From: Termitomyces sp. T153
Lineage: Eukaryota; Basidiomycota; Agaricomycetes; Agaricales; Lyophyllaceae
Assembly (NCBI GenBank): GCA_018296165.2
Contig: JACKQL020000001.1
Coordinates: 1,798,001 to 1,862,000 of the forward strand
DNA length: 64,000 nt
Direction of reading: 5' to 3'
The notes below the pieces were generated by a model. It was given only the letters and a program-made list of their open reading frames with translations, did no database searches and had not been told where the DNA came from. A program made the position numbers and the translations under genes. Position 1 is the first letter of the stretch, and every line of letters starts with the position of its first letter. Positions 13,101 through 24,310 of this stretch are shown one piece after another.

Positions 13101-14493
13101 GATTGACAGGGTGGTGGAGGGAACGGGTGGCTAGGGCACTCGGGGGGGGTGGGACAAACTCCACCACGAACATGGTACCAGCCATGGGGCACCTCATAAA
13201 AGGTCTGCCGTCAGGGGCCCTAAGCGTGGCACCATCTTCATCAATGCCGAGTCAAACACCCTTTTTGACAAGACAGCCTATAGATACCAGGTTATGGTCC
13301 AGACCTGGGGCATGAAGCGCATCCTCAAAAGTGACTTCAATGACTGCACCATCATACTTCACCCACTTCCGGACTCTGCCACACCCTGCAATGTCAAAAG
13401 TGCCCCTTGCAGTCCTCCCGAACTTGTTTCCAGCACTGGGTTCATGGTACGTCACAAAATCCTGCCTGTCTGTAAAGAAGTGCTGGCTGGCTGCAGAATC
13501 CGCATAGGTGACGGGTCCATTTTCTCCTGTGGTGCTCATCAGGGTCGAGAAAGCGAGGCATTGGGGATTGTCCGCATTGTTGGCTGACGTTACAGCCGAG
13601 TTTGCTTGTGGTGTTGTGGCTGAAGTGGCTTGAGGTGTGCTAGGTGTCGCTGGTGTGGTTGTGGCGCCACGGCCCTTTCGCCACCAGTCAAGATATTGTC
13701 CTTCCATGCCACCTCCCTTATGGAAGCATTTGTCATGAGTGTGGCCAGTTCACGAACAGTTTGAGCACGTTGTGGATTTGTCTTTCCCCTGACGATTTCC
13801 TTGCGTAAACAGGGCCTGGGGAGACTTCGTGGCCGCTACGGCGGTTGCGCCATGCAATAGAAGGGCATGGGTTGTCAGCCGGACAATAACCTTGGCTGAA
13901 GTCAACTCGCCCATCAACGAACCAGTCACGGCGGCCCAGGTGGCCGGCATCGACTTTATGATGTATGCTCGGAAACGTCGGTCATTTATCTCAGCACCCT
14001 GATCATTTGCCTTGGCCCAGGCAGTGCGCATAGCCTTAAAATGGGCCTCGATGCTCGTACCATCTGTATACTTGATGGAACTCAATTCCTCCTCGGCGTG
14101 GAGGAGGCCCAGGTCCGTCTTAGCATCATGCAGACTGGTGAGTGAATTCCATGCGTCCGCAGCGGTGCCATCCATCCTGACTCCAGCACCTACAGGGTTT
14201 ACAACATTGAGTGTGACCATACTCCTTGCGTAGGCATCACGTTGGAGCCACTCGTCGAGAGAGGGACTCGCCGAGCCCCACCATGTGGAGGTGTGGCTCG
14301 CTTTGATTGGGGCTCCCTTCGACTCTCCGGGGTCATATGTTTCTGGTTCAGGTTCTCTAATTTCGCCGGTCAAGTAGCCAAGTAAACCACGACCACGCGC
14401 GGCTTCGGTGACTGTTGTCCAGAAAACGACCCAGTTGGATCCATCGAATCTGTCTTCCACGGGTAGCAAGAACAGAGAGGGGTTCTGGGACAT
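10156..14493 (-). pseudogene. Copia Gag-Pol polyprotein with two in-frame TGA stops
   Basis: A single frame of 1446 codons encodes Gag-Pol but is cut by TGA at 13750-13752 and 13252-13254. Gag opens with MSQNPSLFLLPVEDRF and contains a UBN2-type region. Its CCHC zinc knuckle is split by the first stop right after CSNCS. Protease follows (YADSAASQHFF). The GAG-pre-integrase has WHCRLGHIG and a CEDC pair; the integrase has DLWGP, CTDGGGEF and the E of NGIVERRNR. The reverse transcriptase has ARLVAKGFSQIPG and YTDDTSS in place of the usual YVDD. RNase H shows DSDYAAD and TSTSTTEAEYIAL. Both stops fit a C-to-T change of a CGA arginine codon. No frameshift was seen. All plus-strand frames across this interval are shadows. 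Confidence 0.93.
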
Positions 14494-14553
14494 TTTCAGT
14501 GTATTGTAGTGATTTCGGGGTCAATAAAAAATTTCTGGTGAGCCGTCTACTGA

Positions 14554-14573
14554 GTGGCACGGGGCCAATAACC
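14554..14573 (-). other. Candidate primer-binding site of the copia element
   Basis: Just inside the 5' LTR the minus strand reads GGTTATTGGCCCCGTGCCAC. It contains a TGG, the complement of a tRNA 3' CCA, at the position expected for a primer-binding site. The matching tRNA was not identified, so this rests on position alone. Confidence 0.3.
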
Positions 14574-14833
14574 TATTAGGCACAGAATAACTCAGTCTGT
14601 GTGATAACGACTGATATTAGTAGAATGTACCTATTAGGCACAGAATAACTAAGTTGTCAATCAGTATATATACGTGGACTGGTATAAATATGCTACCCAC
14701 CTCAGTCTGTGTGATAACGACTGAGGTGGTCCGACATCCGTTCCGATCCTTATGGTTTTCCAAACTATACAGTTCCTCTTTTTCCTCTGCGGCGGCGGCG
14801 TCACGTCACGTGCCCCACGATCCCTCTCCAATA
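14574..14833 (-). repeat. 5' LTR of the copia element
   Basis: The 260-bp partner of 9873-10132, with no difference seen by eye along its whole length. In minus orientation it carries the element's promoter. TATA-like runs (TATATATA, TATAAATA) are present, but which strand uses them cannot be told from sequence. Confidence 0.95.
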
Positions 14834-14838
14834 TCTCG

Positions 14839-15621
14839 CAGCTTGAACTCCAGAGGGACCCTGATGGAGCTGTGTATGCACAGGGAATGAGCACAGAATT
14901 CATGCGATAAAGAACATGAAGACTGACCTTATTGTCATTCCGAATTTAGATAGCCAGTATCCTATCTTTCCTTTGCTCAAAGGTTTTACCCGCAAATTGT
15001 AGTTCAACGTTCATACTTAACTTGAATCTTGTATCACGATTCACGCATAGTCAGAATAGCGATCCCTTCCGTCTCAAAAAACCTAGATCGATGAGATACC
15101 GTTGGAGATCAGTAGCACATGTATGACATTGCTCACTTGCGACCTAGACATGCGCGTGCACCTGTATATGGGATAAGTGTCTCATTGGCAATGGGTCAAG
15201 ATAGATGAGGACAGACCAGCACTGAAAGACAAAAACGCGTCTCGGGGCCAATCCTTCTCAAGAAAGCGAGATAGTTTAGAAGACGGAGGATCCTTCCACT
15301 AGCGAGCTATAACGTCAGCGTGTTTTACATGTTACATGAGCCCTATCTAAGTCTTAGGACCAATCGACCCTCGACAAATGACAAATCTCTACCCTCAAAT
15401 AACTACATGCGCCTCGTTTTTTGTATCTTATCAGAAGGATCGTCTGTAATCAAACCTGTATCATTTATGCCAGATATAGTTAGAATTGTTAGCTACATAA
15501 CAGAGGGTTCCAATGAGTAGAATGTGATATTCTCGATTGACTCAGGGGAACTCTCGAAATATCGGATAGCGCCGATCCTGACAAGAAAACCACGGATTCA
15601 TGATTGTTCCATGATCTCTCA
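14839..15621. other. Intergenic stretch between the retrotransposon and the taspase-like gene
   Basis: About 780 bp upstream of the taspase-like gene. Frames here are short and lack recognisable residues. No repeat from the element extends into it beyond the TCTCG duplication. Confidence 0.5.
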
Positions 15622-17215
15622 ATGTACATCGCAGTCCACGGCGGCGCAGGTATACACAGTTACACGCGAGAAAAGGAAATCAAGCATGCCTTACGATCGT
15701 AAGCTCGCAATCAAACGCAAGCGTATCCTCACCTTTTCGAGTTTCGCAGTGCTTGCAGAGAAGGATTGAAAAACCACGGTCCAAGCGACTCATCAAACCA
15801 GATCAGCTTCAATTCTACACCTCTCGACGTTGTCTCCGATGCTATTGCGGTCTTGGAGGACGATCCACACCTTAATGCAGGTCGGTCTGCGACGCCCTCG
15901 GACGTATTGGCGCAGAGCGAGCATTTTAATGACGCGTGTTTTTGGTAGGATACGGCTCGAATCTCACACTGAACGGCACTGTCGAGTGCGACGCCGCGAT
16001 AATGGATGGCCATTCAACTTTCGGAAGTGTCGGCGCAGTCTCTGGTCGGTTGGCTATTGCGCATCAACGATGACAATCCACAGAAGCTAATGGAAGTCCC
16101 GGCCGTGGTGGGCTTATAGGCGTGAAAAATCCGATTAGACTCGCACGAGCGATTCTTGACTATTCTAAAGTTCCTGATTCGCTTGGTCGAATTCCTCCTT
16201 TGTGGGTGAAGTGGTCGCTTTATTTCATTTCATAATTAGTGAACTAATGACATTCCTAGGACACTGGTTTCAGAAGGGGCGCACTCGTTCGCTGTCTCCG
16301 AAAACACTAGACATGAACAGGAACAGGCTACCAACGCTATAGAAACCGTCCCGCCAGAGTCAATGATCTCTCCGAAAGCGAAGGATGAATGGACAAAATG
16401 GAAAGCGCGACTAGACCACATTTCTTCGGACATTGACATGTCAGATCCAACGAGTTTGACGGATATACAGGACACTGTAGGTGCGGTAGCGTACCGAATT
16501 GGCGACACGGTCGCTGCGGGGGTATCAAGGTTGGTGTTGTTGCCAATCCACGTATGATCCTGAACGACTTTTTTTGGACCAGTGGCGGGATATTGCTGAA
16601 ACATCCTGGGAGGCTAGGTGAAGTATGTATCCTTTGTTTGTGAGCATCGTGTTCGAATGAACGGCACTTTGAAGGCAGCCATATTCGGCGCAGGTTGTTG
16701 GGCGCAGAATTTCCCTGGATCAGGGACTCAAATTGCTTGCAGCATATCGGGCAAGTGAATGAAATTGAAGTACTTGGGTGACTAAAGACTTAGGGTTTTT
16801 GGCTACAGGTGCAGGCGAACACGTTGTAAGGTCCATGCTGGCACGTGAGATTGGTAATTGCTTCTCGCTGGCAATCGTGCCGGGTGGCGATATCGACGCG
16901 CACGATATTTTACACACTGTTGTCCTCGAGAAATTTTGGAGTAAGAATTTCTGTCATCTTCCATCCAGGACTTCACTTAGAACAAGACAAGTACCCTGCA
17001 GAGAACGTGGTGTCGTAGCTCCTGACGTAGGAATCCTCTTACTTCTGGTCGAACAAATCGAAGGAAAGCCCAGTGGTATGTATTTCCAATCGATAGTACA
17101 CGATACTTACAATACTCAAGCACGCCTCTGGTGTGCATTTACAACACCAAGCATGGCAATAGCATATGCATCCTCCTCCCGGTCCAAACCTGCCGTAATA
17201 CAACGCTACCCCTGA
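15622..17215 (+). CDS. Threonine aspartase (taspase 1-like, asparaginase-2/Ntn hydrolase family)
   Basis: N-terminal-nucleophile hydrolase predicted to self-cleave before a threonine and then act as an endopeptidase or isoaspartyl peptidase. Splicing gives MYIAVHGGAGIHSYTREKEI at the start, then LEDDPHLNAGYGSNLTLNG and ECDAAIMDGHSTFGSVGAVS, all hallmarks of the family's alpha subunit. A charged linker precedes IQDTVGAVAYRIGDTVAAGV. The Thr of DTVGAV is the expected autocleavage nucleophile. Downstream, SGGILLKHPGRLGEAAIFGAG, CWAQNFPGSGTQIA and GAGEHVVRSMLAREI resemble taspase 1 more than glycosylasparaginase. The end SMAIAYASSSRSKPAVIQRYP parallels the taspase C-terminus, so the TGA ending at 17215 is taken as the true stop. 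About eight short introns are needed. The substrate in fungi is unknown to me. Confidence 0.85.
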
Positions 17216-17347
17216 TCTAACGTGAGTCTGATTGACTTGTACACAGGCGCAAATTCTTCGTCGGCCACAAGGGTCAGATGCTCAAGGAACAAACAAACCA
17301 CACATTTTCATCACAGCAATACCCCTTGTGAGGTAAAGCGCAGCCAT

Positions 17348-18700
17348 TCATACCCTGGTTCCGTTCGGCGGAGCCACCCTGACAACGCCATTGCCGCTAT
17401 TGGGCAAGCCACGGGGTGAGGGCACGCTACTCCCGTTCGTGGTCGGCCCTGGAGTGGGCGCAGGGCGAGTTTGAGGCGTGGTGGAGGAGGGTCGTGACGG
17501 CGTTGAGTTGGCCATTGGCCGCGAAGCATTCAGTCGCTGGAGAGTCTTCATTGGGAACTTTGTTCTGAGACCAGGATCAGGGACAAAAGGAAGGAAAGGG
17601 GGATGAGAACCTACCGACATGTAGAACAAACGGGAACCGGTTGGCAGAATACTGTTTAGGTGTGACATGAAGATTGATTCCAGGTGGAGACAAGTGGCGT
17701 ACTTGACAGGCAGACGGAACAAACAAAGCCAATGTCGACTATGTTTTTGTGACAGAAACAGGCAGCGCGAAAGTCAATCTTGTCTTGAGTGGGGACGGAC
17801 AAAACTTTTCGGATCGATGGTGGAGATAGAAAGGCCATCTATAACAGAGGTCAGCTTGACATGGGATGGAGTCGAGTGCCTTTACAATCAAGTACTGTAA
17901 TAGCGCATCTCGGCGCTCGAGAAAGATGTATGAACCGCCTGTAAGATGGGCTGCTTGTTGGAGGAAAACACTATCTGGACCGTATAACTGGCAGACATCG
18001 ATGGTTACTTTCTATGAACACATTGTAGTCAGGTCGTGTTGCGTGTTTGACGGAGGATACTCGCTAGTTTCTGAGCCGAGAAGATCGCGTTCATGATCGG
18101 GATGTATGATGTTGAGAGATCCGGAGATACCGACAAAACAAGGATGCGTGGATCGGGAAGTATTGCAGGATCCAAAGCATCAGCACGCTTGTTTGGAGTG
18201 GACGAGGATGGTAGGGTGATGCGATTTACGTCTAATGATGAGAGCATGAGCTAGTTGGCATGGATGGAAAGGAGTCGTGTTACAGCATAGGGCCTTTGTG
18301 AGAGCGCCGACGAGAGAACTCGGGGCTGAGAGAAGATGCTCGCCGAGCTCGTCGAGCTCGTCCATGATCCGAGTAACGACGGTGGAGTCTACAAGCTTAA
18401 ATGGCGGATATGAATTTGGATCAATGGCCTGAGACTCAAGGGCAGGATCATCGGAAGAATAGAGACAGAGGCTGGATGGAGTCAGGCGGAGATATTGAGG
18501 GTGGGCCAGGCTGACCTCTTTCCAGGAAAGGCACCAAAGACGGCAAGAGAGTTCTCATGCTTGGAGGCAATGTGGGCGTTGAGAAAGGCAAGAAGCTGGG
18601 CAAGAAAGGTATTGAGGGGCAGGGCGTGGGTGGCGGACAGGTGCCACTGGGAGGGGCAGAGGTCGACGACGACGGAGAGATGGGAGCCGGGGTCGAGCAT
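17348..18700 (-). CDS. TFB4: TFIIH core subunit TFB4 (p34/GTF2H3)
   Basis: A component of the general transcription and nucleotide-excision-repair factor TFIIH; it pairs with the p44/SSL1 subunit. The N-terminal von Willebrand A-like domain reads MLDPGSHLSVVVDLCPSQWH, then FLAQLLAFLNAHIASKHEN and LAVFGAFPGKR. Next come LVGALTKALC, RILVLSVSPDLSTSYIPIMN and VCQLYGPDSVFLQQAAHLTGG. The C-terminal C4 zinc finger is built across two introns: FRAACFCHKNIVDIGFVCSV, CLSIFCQPVPVCSTC and RTKFPMKTLQRLNASRP. A Pro/Ser/Thr-rich tail follows. An upstream frame opening MLRVRARIFF is out of register, and the in-register frame meets a stop further 5', so ATG 18700 was chosen. It is divergent from CHD1. Confidence 0.93.
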
Positions 18701-18763
18701 GGGAGGCACGTGCTGGCGGCCGAAAGGCACGGTGGACGAGCGGGATTCGAAAAAAATATGCGA

Positions 18764-18890
18764 GCCCTAACCCTAAGCATTGTTCTTGCATCACATGTCC
18801 ATTATCGTAGACGACGTTCGGAACCCTAATATATTGCGGACGACGTTATGAACCCTAAATATATTGCGGACGACGTTGTGAACCCTAACC
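18764..18890. repeat. Tandem ~30-bp repeats with AACCCTAA boxes in the TFB4-CHD1 promoter
   Basis: Three consecutive units start at 18810, 18839 and 18869. Each has GACGACGTT, then two or three variable bases, then AACCCTAA; the first two continue to ATATTGCG. A further CCCTAACCCTAA lies at 18765-18776. The cluster is flanked by a direct repeat GCATCACATGTC near 18788 and 18915. It occupies most of the 404-bp interval between the TFB4 start (18700) and the CHD1 start (19105). Nothing else was seen in the interval. A regulatory role is inferred from position and repetition. Confidence 0.75.
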
Positions 18891-19104
18891 ACGCTGTTGT
18901 CGTCGTCCTTTGTAGCATCACATGTCAATATATGCATCTGCGGAAATCGGAGGTCTCCGTCACGAGCACCGGTGACGAAGGCCCTTCCGGCGTTGGCCGT
19001 GACGATGGGGTAGCGACGCTGCCCGTGTGAAATCTGTCTGTTGGCGATGTCTGGCGCTCAGGTCCCACTCTTCTTCCCCCATCATCCCTCCGCCCACCGC
19101 CCTC

Positions 19105-22100
19105 ATGTCCTCCTCCTCCCCCTCCCCTGCCTCACAGCAGCCCGCCCACCTCAACATCCACTACGATACCGACGACGACATGCAGGTCGATTCTGACAAC
19201 GACTGTCATACAAACTCCAGAGAGCCCGACGTTGATGCCGACGGCGAGTCCGTCGACGACGATGCCTCTCCAGCCCCCATGACTGTCCACCCTTCCTATC
19301 CTATTCCACAGCAATCTGTTCGTTTCCTCCCTTTCTGTCCATGTCTTTTCCCTCGCTCATTTCCCCATCCAGGATGCAGAAGACTCTGTACGTCCGTTAT
19401 TACCGACATCGCCATACTCACGCTGATCGTATTCCCCCAGGGCTATGATGATCCAGGTAACGATGACGATGAGGATTATGCCGACCAGGTCCAGAAGGTT
19501 CCTAGAAAGAAGAGGCGAACCCCTGCCTCCAGCTCAGCCCGTTCCAAGGGTGAGAATCATCTATTTCAACTCTCCCGCGCCATAATCTTACGATCCGCTT
19601 GTCAGCACCAGCCCATGCGGATAGCTCAGACTCGGACTCGGAATATGGTCAGCGTCCTCACAAGAGGAAGAGAAAGGCCAGGGCCTCCACCGATGAAATC
19701 CGTGTCTCCAGTCGCGGTGTCAAAGTCCCTAACTACATTGATGACGTCCAAGACTTTGAAAACGACGGGGAAGAAGACGACTCCGTCAACGGTCATTACG
19801 ACCAGGCTGCATCATATAAAGAGGAGGATGAGATCGAGGCTGTCCTTGGACATGGTCGGGACGAAGCACATGAAGACGATCCCGAGGATAATTGGTTTAC
19901 GAATATAGCAAGTGCAATCAATTCACGCTTCTCTCAAAATCACTAATCTATTATTTCTTAGCGCTTCCATATCAAATGGAAATCCTTTTCTCACTTGCAC
20001 AACACTGATGAAACTTACGAGTTCTTGAAACGGTTCCGCGGCCTAAAGCGCGTTGACAACTACATCAAGGCTTATAAAACGTGGGAAGCTCGACTTAATT
20101 CAGCGGGCTTGACTAGCGAGGATCGAGAGGTTCTTCTCCTTGACAAGGAACGAGGGAAGGAGGATCTCGAAACCTTCCGCACGGTCGAGCGCGTGATTGA
20201 CCAACGCGAAAATGAATCTGGTGAGGTTGAATATTTCTGCAAATGGTGTGGCCTCAACTACGACCACTGTACTTGGGAAACGCAGAAGGAAATCAATTCC
20301 ATAGCCAAGGAGCAGATCGCATCCTTCTTTAAACGAGAGTCTGAAGCTCGCTTCCCCTACAAAAGCACTACATATGGACGACATACTCGCCCCACCTTCC
20401 AAAAGATTAAGAAGGATCCGGACTACATTTCGCAAACTGGCGGCGAACTCAAGGATTTCCAGCTTACTGGCCTCAATTGGCTTGCATACTCGTGGAGCAA
20501 AGGGGTCAATGGCATCTTGGCGGACGAGATGGGTCTTGGAAAGGTATGCTTTACATGCCCAATAAAACCATGTCGCTCATTCACGTATCGCAGACCGTTC
20601 AAACTGTTACATTCCTTTCCTATCTGTTCCATGAGCTGCAGCAATATGGTCCTCATCTAGTCATTGTTCCTCTTTCTACCATCACCGCCTGGCAAACTCA
20701 GTTCGCTTCCTGGGCCCCGGATATGAATGTCATCACATATATTGGAACGGCACCTGCTCGTGAGGTCATCCGTAGAAGCGAATTTGGGCCATCAACGAAG
20801 AAACTCAAAATGAATGTATTATTAACAACATATGAACTGGTTTTGCGGGATTCCAAGGAACTCGGAGAGATCAAATGGCAAGCTCTTGCTGTTGATGAGG
20901 TGCGCTCCTTCGATCTCGACATTCACACCCTGATTAAAGTTATTACTATAGGCACATCGCCTGAAAAATGCCGAGAGTCAGTTGTATGAAGCACTCTCAT
21001 CATTCTCTGCTGCGTCGAAATTGCTCATTACCGGTACTCCCTTGCAAAACAATGTGAAAGGTGTGTGATCCCTCACCTTTGCTGCGCGATGATCAAATTG
21101 TCATTTTCATTTGTCTCTTTCAGAGTTACTTGCTTTGATGCACTTCTTGATGCCCGAGAAATGTAAGCTATTCATCTCACGAAGCGGATTTGATAGGGTT
21201 AACATCTATTTTCTCACAGTCGCGCTCTCCGATGAGTTCGACTTGAATGACGTTGACCATGAATCGAAAATCAAGGAATTGCATTCGCAGCTGGAAGACC
21301 TTATGTTGAGGCGACTCAAACGGGACGTCCTTACCTCCCTTCCAACGAAGAGTGAACGGATTTTGCGAGTGGAAATGAGCGCGTTGCAGACCCACTTCTA
21401 CAAGAACATCCTGACAAAGGTAGATATCTACCCAGTTGGGTGTTCTCGCAGGCTTAATAATCAACCGCACGCAGAACTATCAAGGCCTCGTGAAGAGTGC
21501 TAATGGCAACAACAACATTAGTTTGTTGAATATTGGTTCGTCAGTCTCAACAGTAGCAAGAGCTCGGTTGAATTGAACTTTCGATGTAGCTATGGAGCTC
21601 AAGAAGGCCGCAAATCATCCATTCCTGTTTGACGGAGCCGAAACCTCCGGTGTTACGCAAGAAGAGCAACTAAAAGGCATTGTCATGAACAGTGGCAAGA
21701 TGGTGCTTCTCGATAAACTCCTCATGCGTCTCAAGCAGGACGGACATCGAGTTCTGATCTTCAGTCAAATGGTTAGGATGCTCGACATCCTAAGCGACTA
21801 TATGGGCCTCCGGAACTTCCAACACCAAAGACTAGATGGTATGGTGGCATCAGAGGCTCGTAAGAAGTCTATCGCCCACTTTAACGCTCCCGGGTCTACC
21901 GATTTCGCCTTTCTCCTGTCCACTAGAGCTGGTGGCCTTGGTATCAACCTCGAAACTGCCGACACTGTCATCATCTTCGATGTAAGTGACGGGCCATCAA
22001 TGTCATGCTGTTTTTGCTCAGGCATAAGCACAGAGCGACTGGAATCCTCAGAATGACCTGCAAGCTATGGCACGAGCGCATCGAATTGGACAGAAGTCCC

Positions 22101-24310
22101 ACGTCAACGTGTATCGCTTTGTGAGTAAGGACACAATGGAGGAGGACGTTCTTGAGAGAGCCAAGAAAAAGATGGTCCTGGAGTATGCCAGTGCGTATCA
22201 ATTGCTGTCCAAGTCTTCTCTTTCAGCCATTCATCTTCTGCAGTCATCAATCAAATGGATACATCCCAGGCTCACCTGGGTTCAAAGGCTCAACCCAAGG
22301 ATACGTCGAAGCCCGACAATCTCAGCAAGGATGAACTGCATGCGGTCCTGAAATACGGTGCCTCAAAAATGTAACATTCTTGTTGCCGACTTCCCTTCCA
22401 CAAACTCACTTTTGGTCACAGGTTCGATAAGGATGACTCTCAGCAGAGCAAGAAGCTCGATGAGATGGACCTTGACGACATTCTCAATCGCGCCGAGGAT
22501 CACGAGACGATGGCTGCAGCTGGTGATGGTGGTGCTTCTCTTGGTGGGCAAGGTTTCTTGGCACAGTTTGCCGCTGTCAGCGACGTCAAGAACGATATGA
22601 GCTGGGAAGATATCATCCCTCTTGAGGAGCGTGAGAGGTTTGAGAACGAAGAAGAACAGCGTAGAGTTGAGGAACTTGCCGCTCAGGATTCCCGGGATCG
22701 GAAACGGACGCATGCGCCTGTGTCTTACGAGGGTATGGATGTCGATCAGCCAGCGGCAGTAGCAGCTCCCAAAAAACCAAAGACACCAGGTCCTACTAGG
22801 AAAACTGCCTCCCAAAAAGCACTGGAGCTGAAAGAGCGGGATGTTCGTGTTCTCATTCGAAGCTTGCAACGTTGGGGGGATATCAGGCAGCGCTATGATG
22901 TCATTGTACGTTCCGGTCACTGCTAGGATTATTTATTGCTTACCAGCTTAATAGGTCAGCGATGCGAAACTCCAGGACAAGAACCGAGGCATGATGTTAG
23001 ACGTTGCGGACGAAATTCTTGAGATTTGCGCAGATGCTGTGAAGGAAAGCGAGGAGCAGAAACGCTTGCGTCTTGCTGCTGGCGAGACATTGACCAATGC
23101 CCAGAAAAGCAAGGCAGTCTTGGTCACATGCCGTGGCGTGGGTAACATAAACGCGGAAACCGTCCTTTCTCGACACCGCGATCTTCGCATTCTGTACAGC
23201 ATTCTTAGCGAGGTTGATGATCCGTACAAATGGTCGCTGCCAATGGAGAATATCAGACCAACCCTGAATTGGTCGGGACGATGGGGACCTCGCGATGACT
23301 CAATGCTTCTTGTCGGCGCCTACCTTTATGGTTTTGGTAACTGGGAGGCAATGCAAAAGGATTGGAAGCTCGGTCTCGAGGGCAAGTTTTTCTTGGAAGA
23401 GGGAAAGAAGGGTGAAGACTCTGCCAGTCGACCGATACCGAACGCAATCCATCTTGTGAGACGAGGCGACTTCCTGTTGAGCTTGCTGAGGGAGCATGAT
23501 GAAAAGTTACGGTCGTACGAGACTTCCCTCCGGAATAAAGGCCAGCTGAAAGGATCGGCCTCTCCTCCCCCGACAGCAGTGGCATCAACGTCTTCATATA
23601 GTGGTTCTCTGAAACGGCGGGCGGAGAGTGAAGCAGTGGCATCTGTGGAAGATAGTAGTAGTCGCAAGCGTAAGCGGCGACCAACGCCAACATTTACTGA
23701 CTCTGAATCGTCCGACGAATGGTACGTTTTCTTCGCTATGATCTCTTGATAGCTTCTGATTGTACGTTCGGTGTCTAGTCCCTCAATGGATGAGGCCGCG
23801 ACGAAGGAAGAGCTGCGACCCGTCAAGAAACAACTGGTAAGTCTCATCCATTGCCGGATCTGTTGAGCGTTGATTAATCTCTATCTCCTAGAAACAACTG
23901 AAATTGTCAGGTGAAGATATGCCGAGGGATGATAAGGTTGCCATCCTCAAGGATTCTCTAGCCGCGATTGGCCGTCGCATAGAACTCGTGTTGAGTGCGA
24001 AACAGGCAGCTGGAGAGGATAGAGAACGATGGCGGCGGCATCTATGGACGTATGTGGTACTTGCAAATGTTTGGTGATTTTCTGCTCAAACTGATACCTC
24101 AGATTCGTGACTCTTTTCTGGCCCAAGAAAGTCAAAGCGTCCAAGCTCGAGGAGATCCATGCAAAGATGGTCATGAAGGAGGGTGCTCCCAGAGCACAAT
24201 CGGACAGCAACGCTCAAAAGAAACCGCGGATGAGTACCAGTTCATCGTCGAAATCGAATGGGGCCTCATCTGTCCCGAGTTCGGCGAGGAATGGCAAATC
24301 TCATCGATGA
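19105..24310 (+). CDS. CHD1: Chromodomain helicase DNA-binding remodeler CHD1
   Basis: ATP-dependent nucleosome-spacing enzyme associated with transcribed chromatin. After an acidic, basic-patched N-terminus come two chromodomains, spanning [17 protein letters not shown] and [19 protein letters not shown]. The Snf2 ATPase follows: [17 protein letters not shown], Walker [12 protein letters not shown] (split by an intron at 20544), the DEAH box in [15 protein letters not shown] (also split), and [14 protein letters not shown]. Helicase C has [36 protein letters not shown], and [20 protein letters not shown]. The SANT-SLIDE-like region shows [21 protein letters not shown]. The C-terminal CHCT (DUF4208) domain includes [17 protein letters not shown]. 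The ATG at 19105 was chosen because the longer frame opens with GTG. More than ten short introns are required. Domain order is complete. Confidence 0.95.

Larger units (their letters stand above)
9868..14838 (-). mobile_element. Ty1/copia LTR retrotransposon, nearly intact, with target-site duplication
   Basis: A complete element in minus orientation: two 260-bp LTRs (9873-10132 and 14574-14833) that I read as identical base for base, one Gag-Pol frame between them, and a 5-bp TCTCG duplication at 9868-9872 and 14834-14838. The domain order protease, integrase, reverse transcriptase, RNase H identifies Ty1/copia (Pseudoviridae-type) rather than gypsy. A polypurine tract adjoins the 3' LTR. 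Identical LTRs point to recent insertion. The only coding damage seen is two in-frame TGA codons. Autonomous activity is therefore unlikely for this copy unless the stops are read through. Confidence 0.95.

Noticed and set aside
11413..13134. Plus-strand frames of 60-157 codons across the retrotransposon
   Set aside because: They are antisense shadows of Gag-Pol, which shows protease, integrase, RT and RNase H motifs in one minus frame.
18765..18776. CCCTAACCCTAA read as a true telomere or interstitial telomere tract
   Set aside because: Only two units are present, within a promoter between two conserved genes. The rest are single AACCCTAA boxes in a different tandem repeat.
18701..18780. 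N-terminal extension of TFB4 starting MLRVRARIFF
   Set aside because: It is out of register with the vWA domain frame. In the correct register there is a stop upstream, within the TTAGGG-like sequence.
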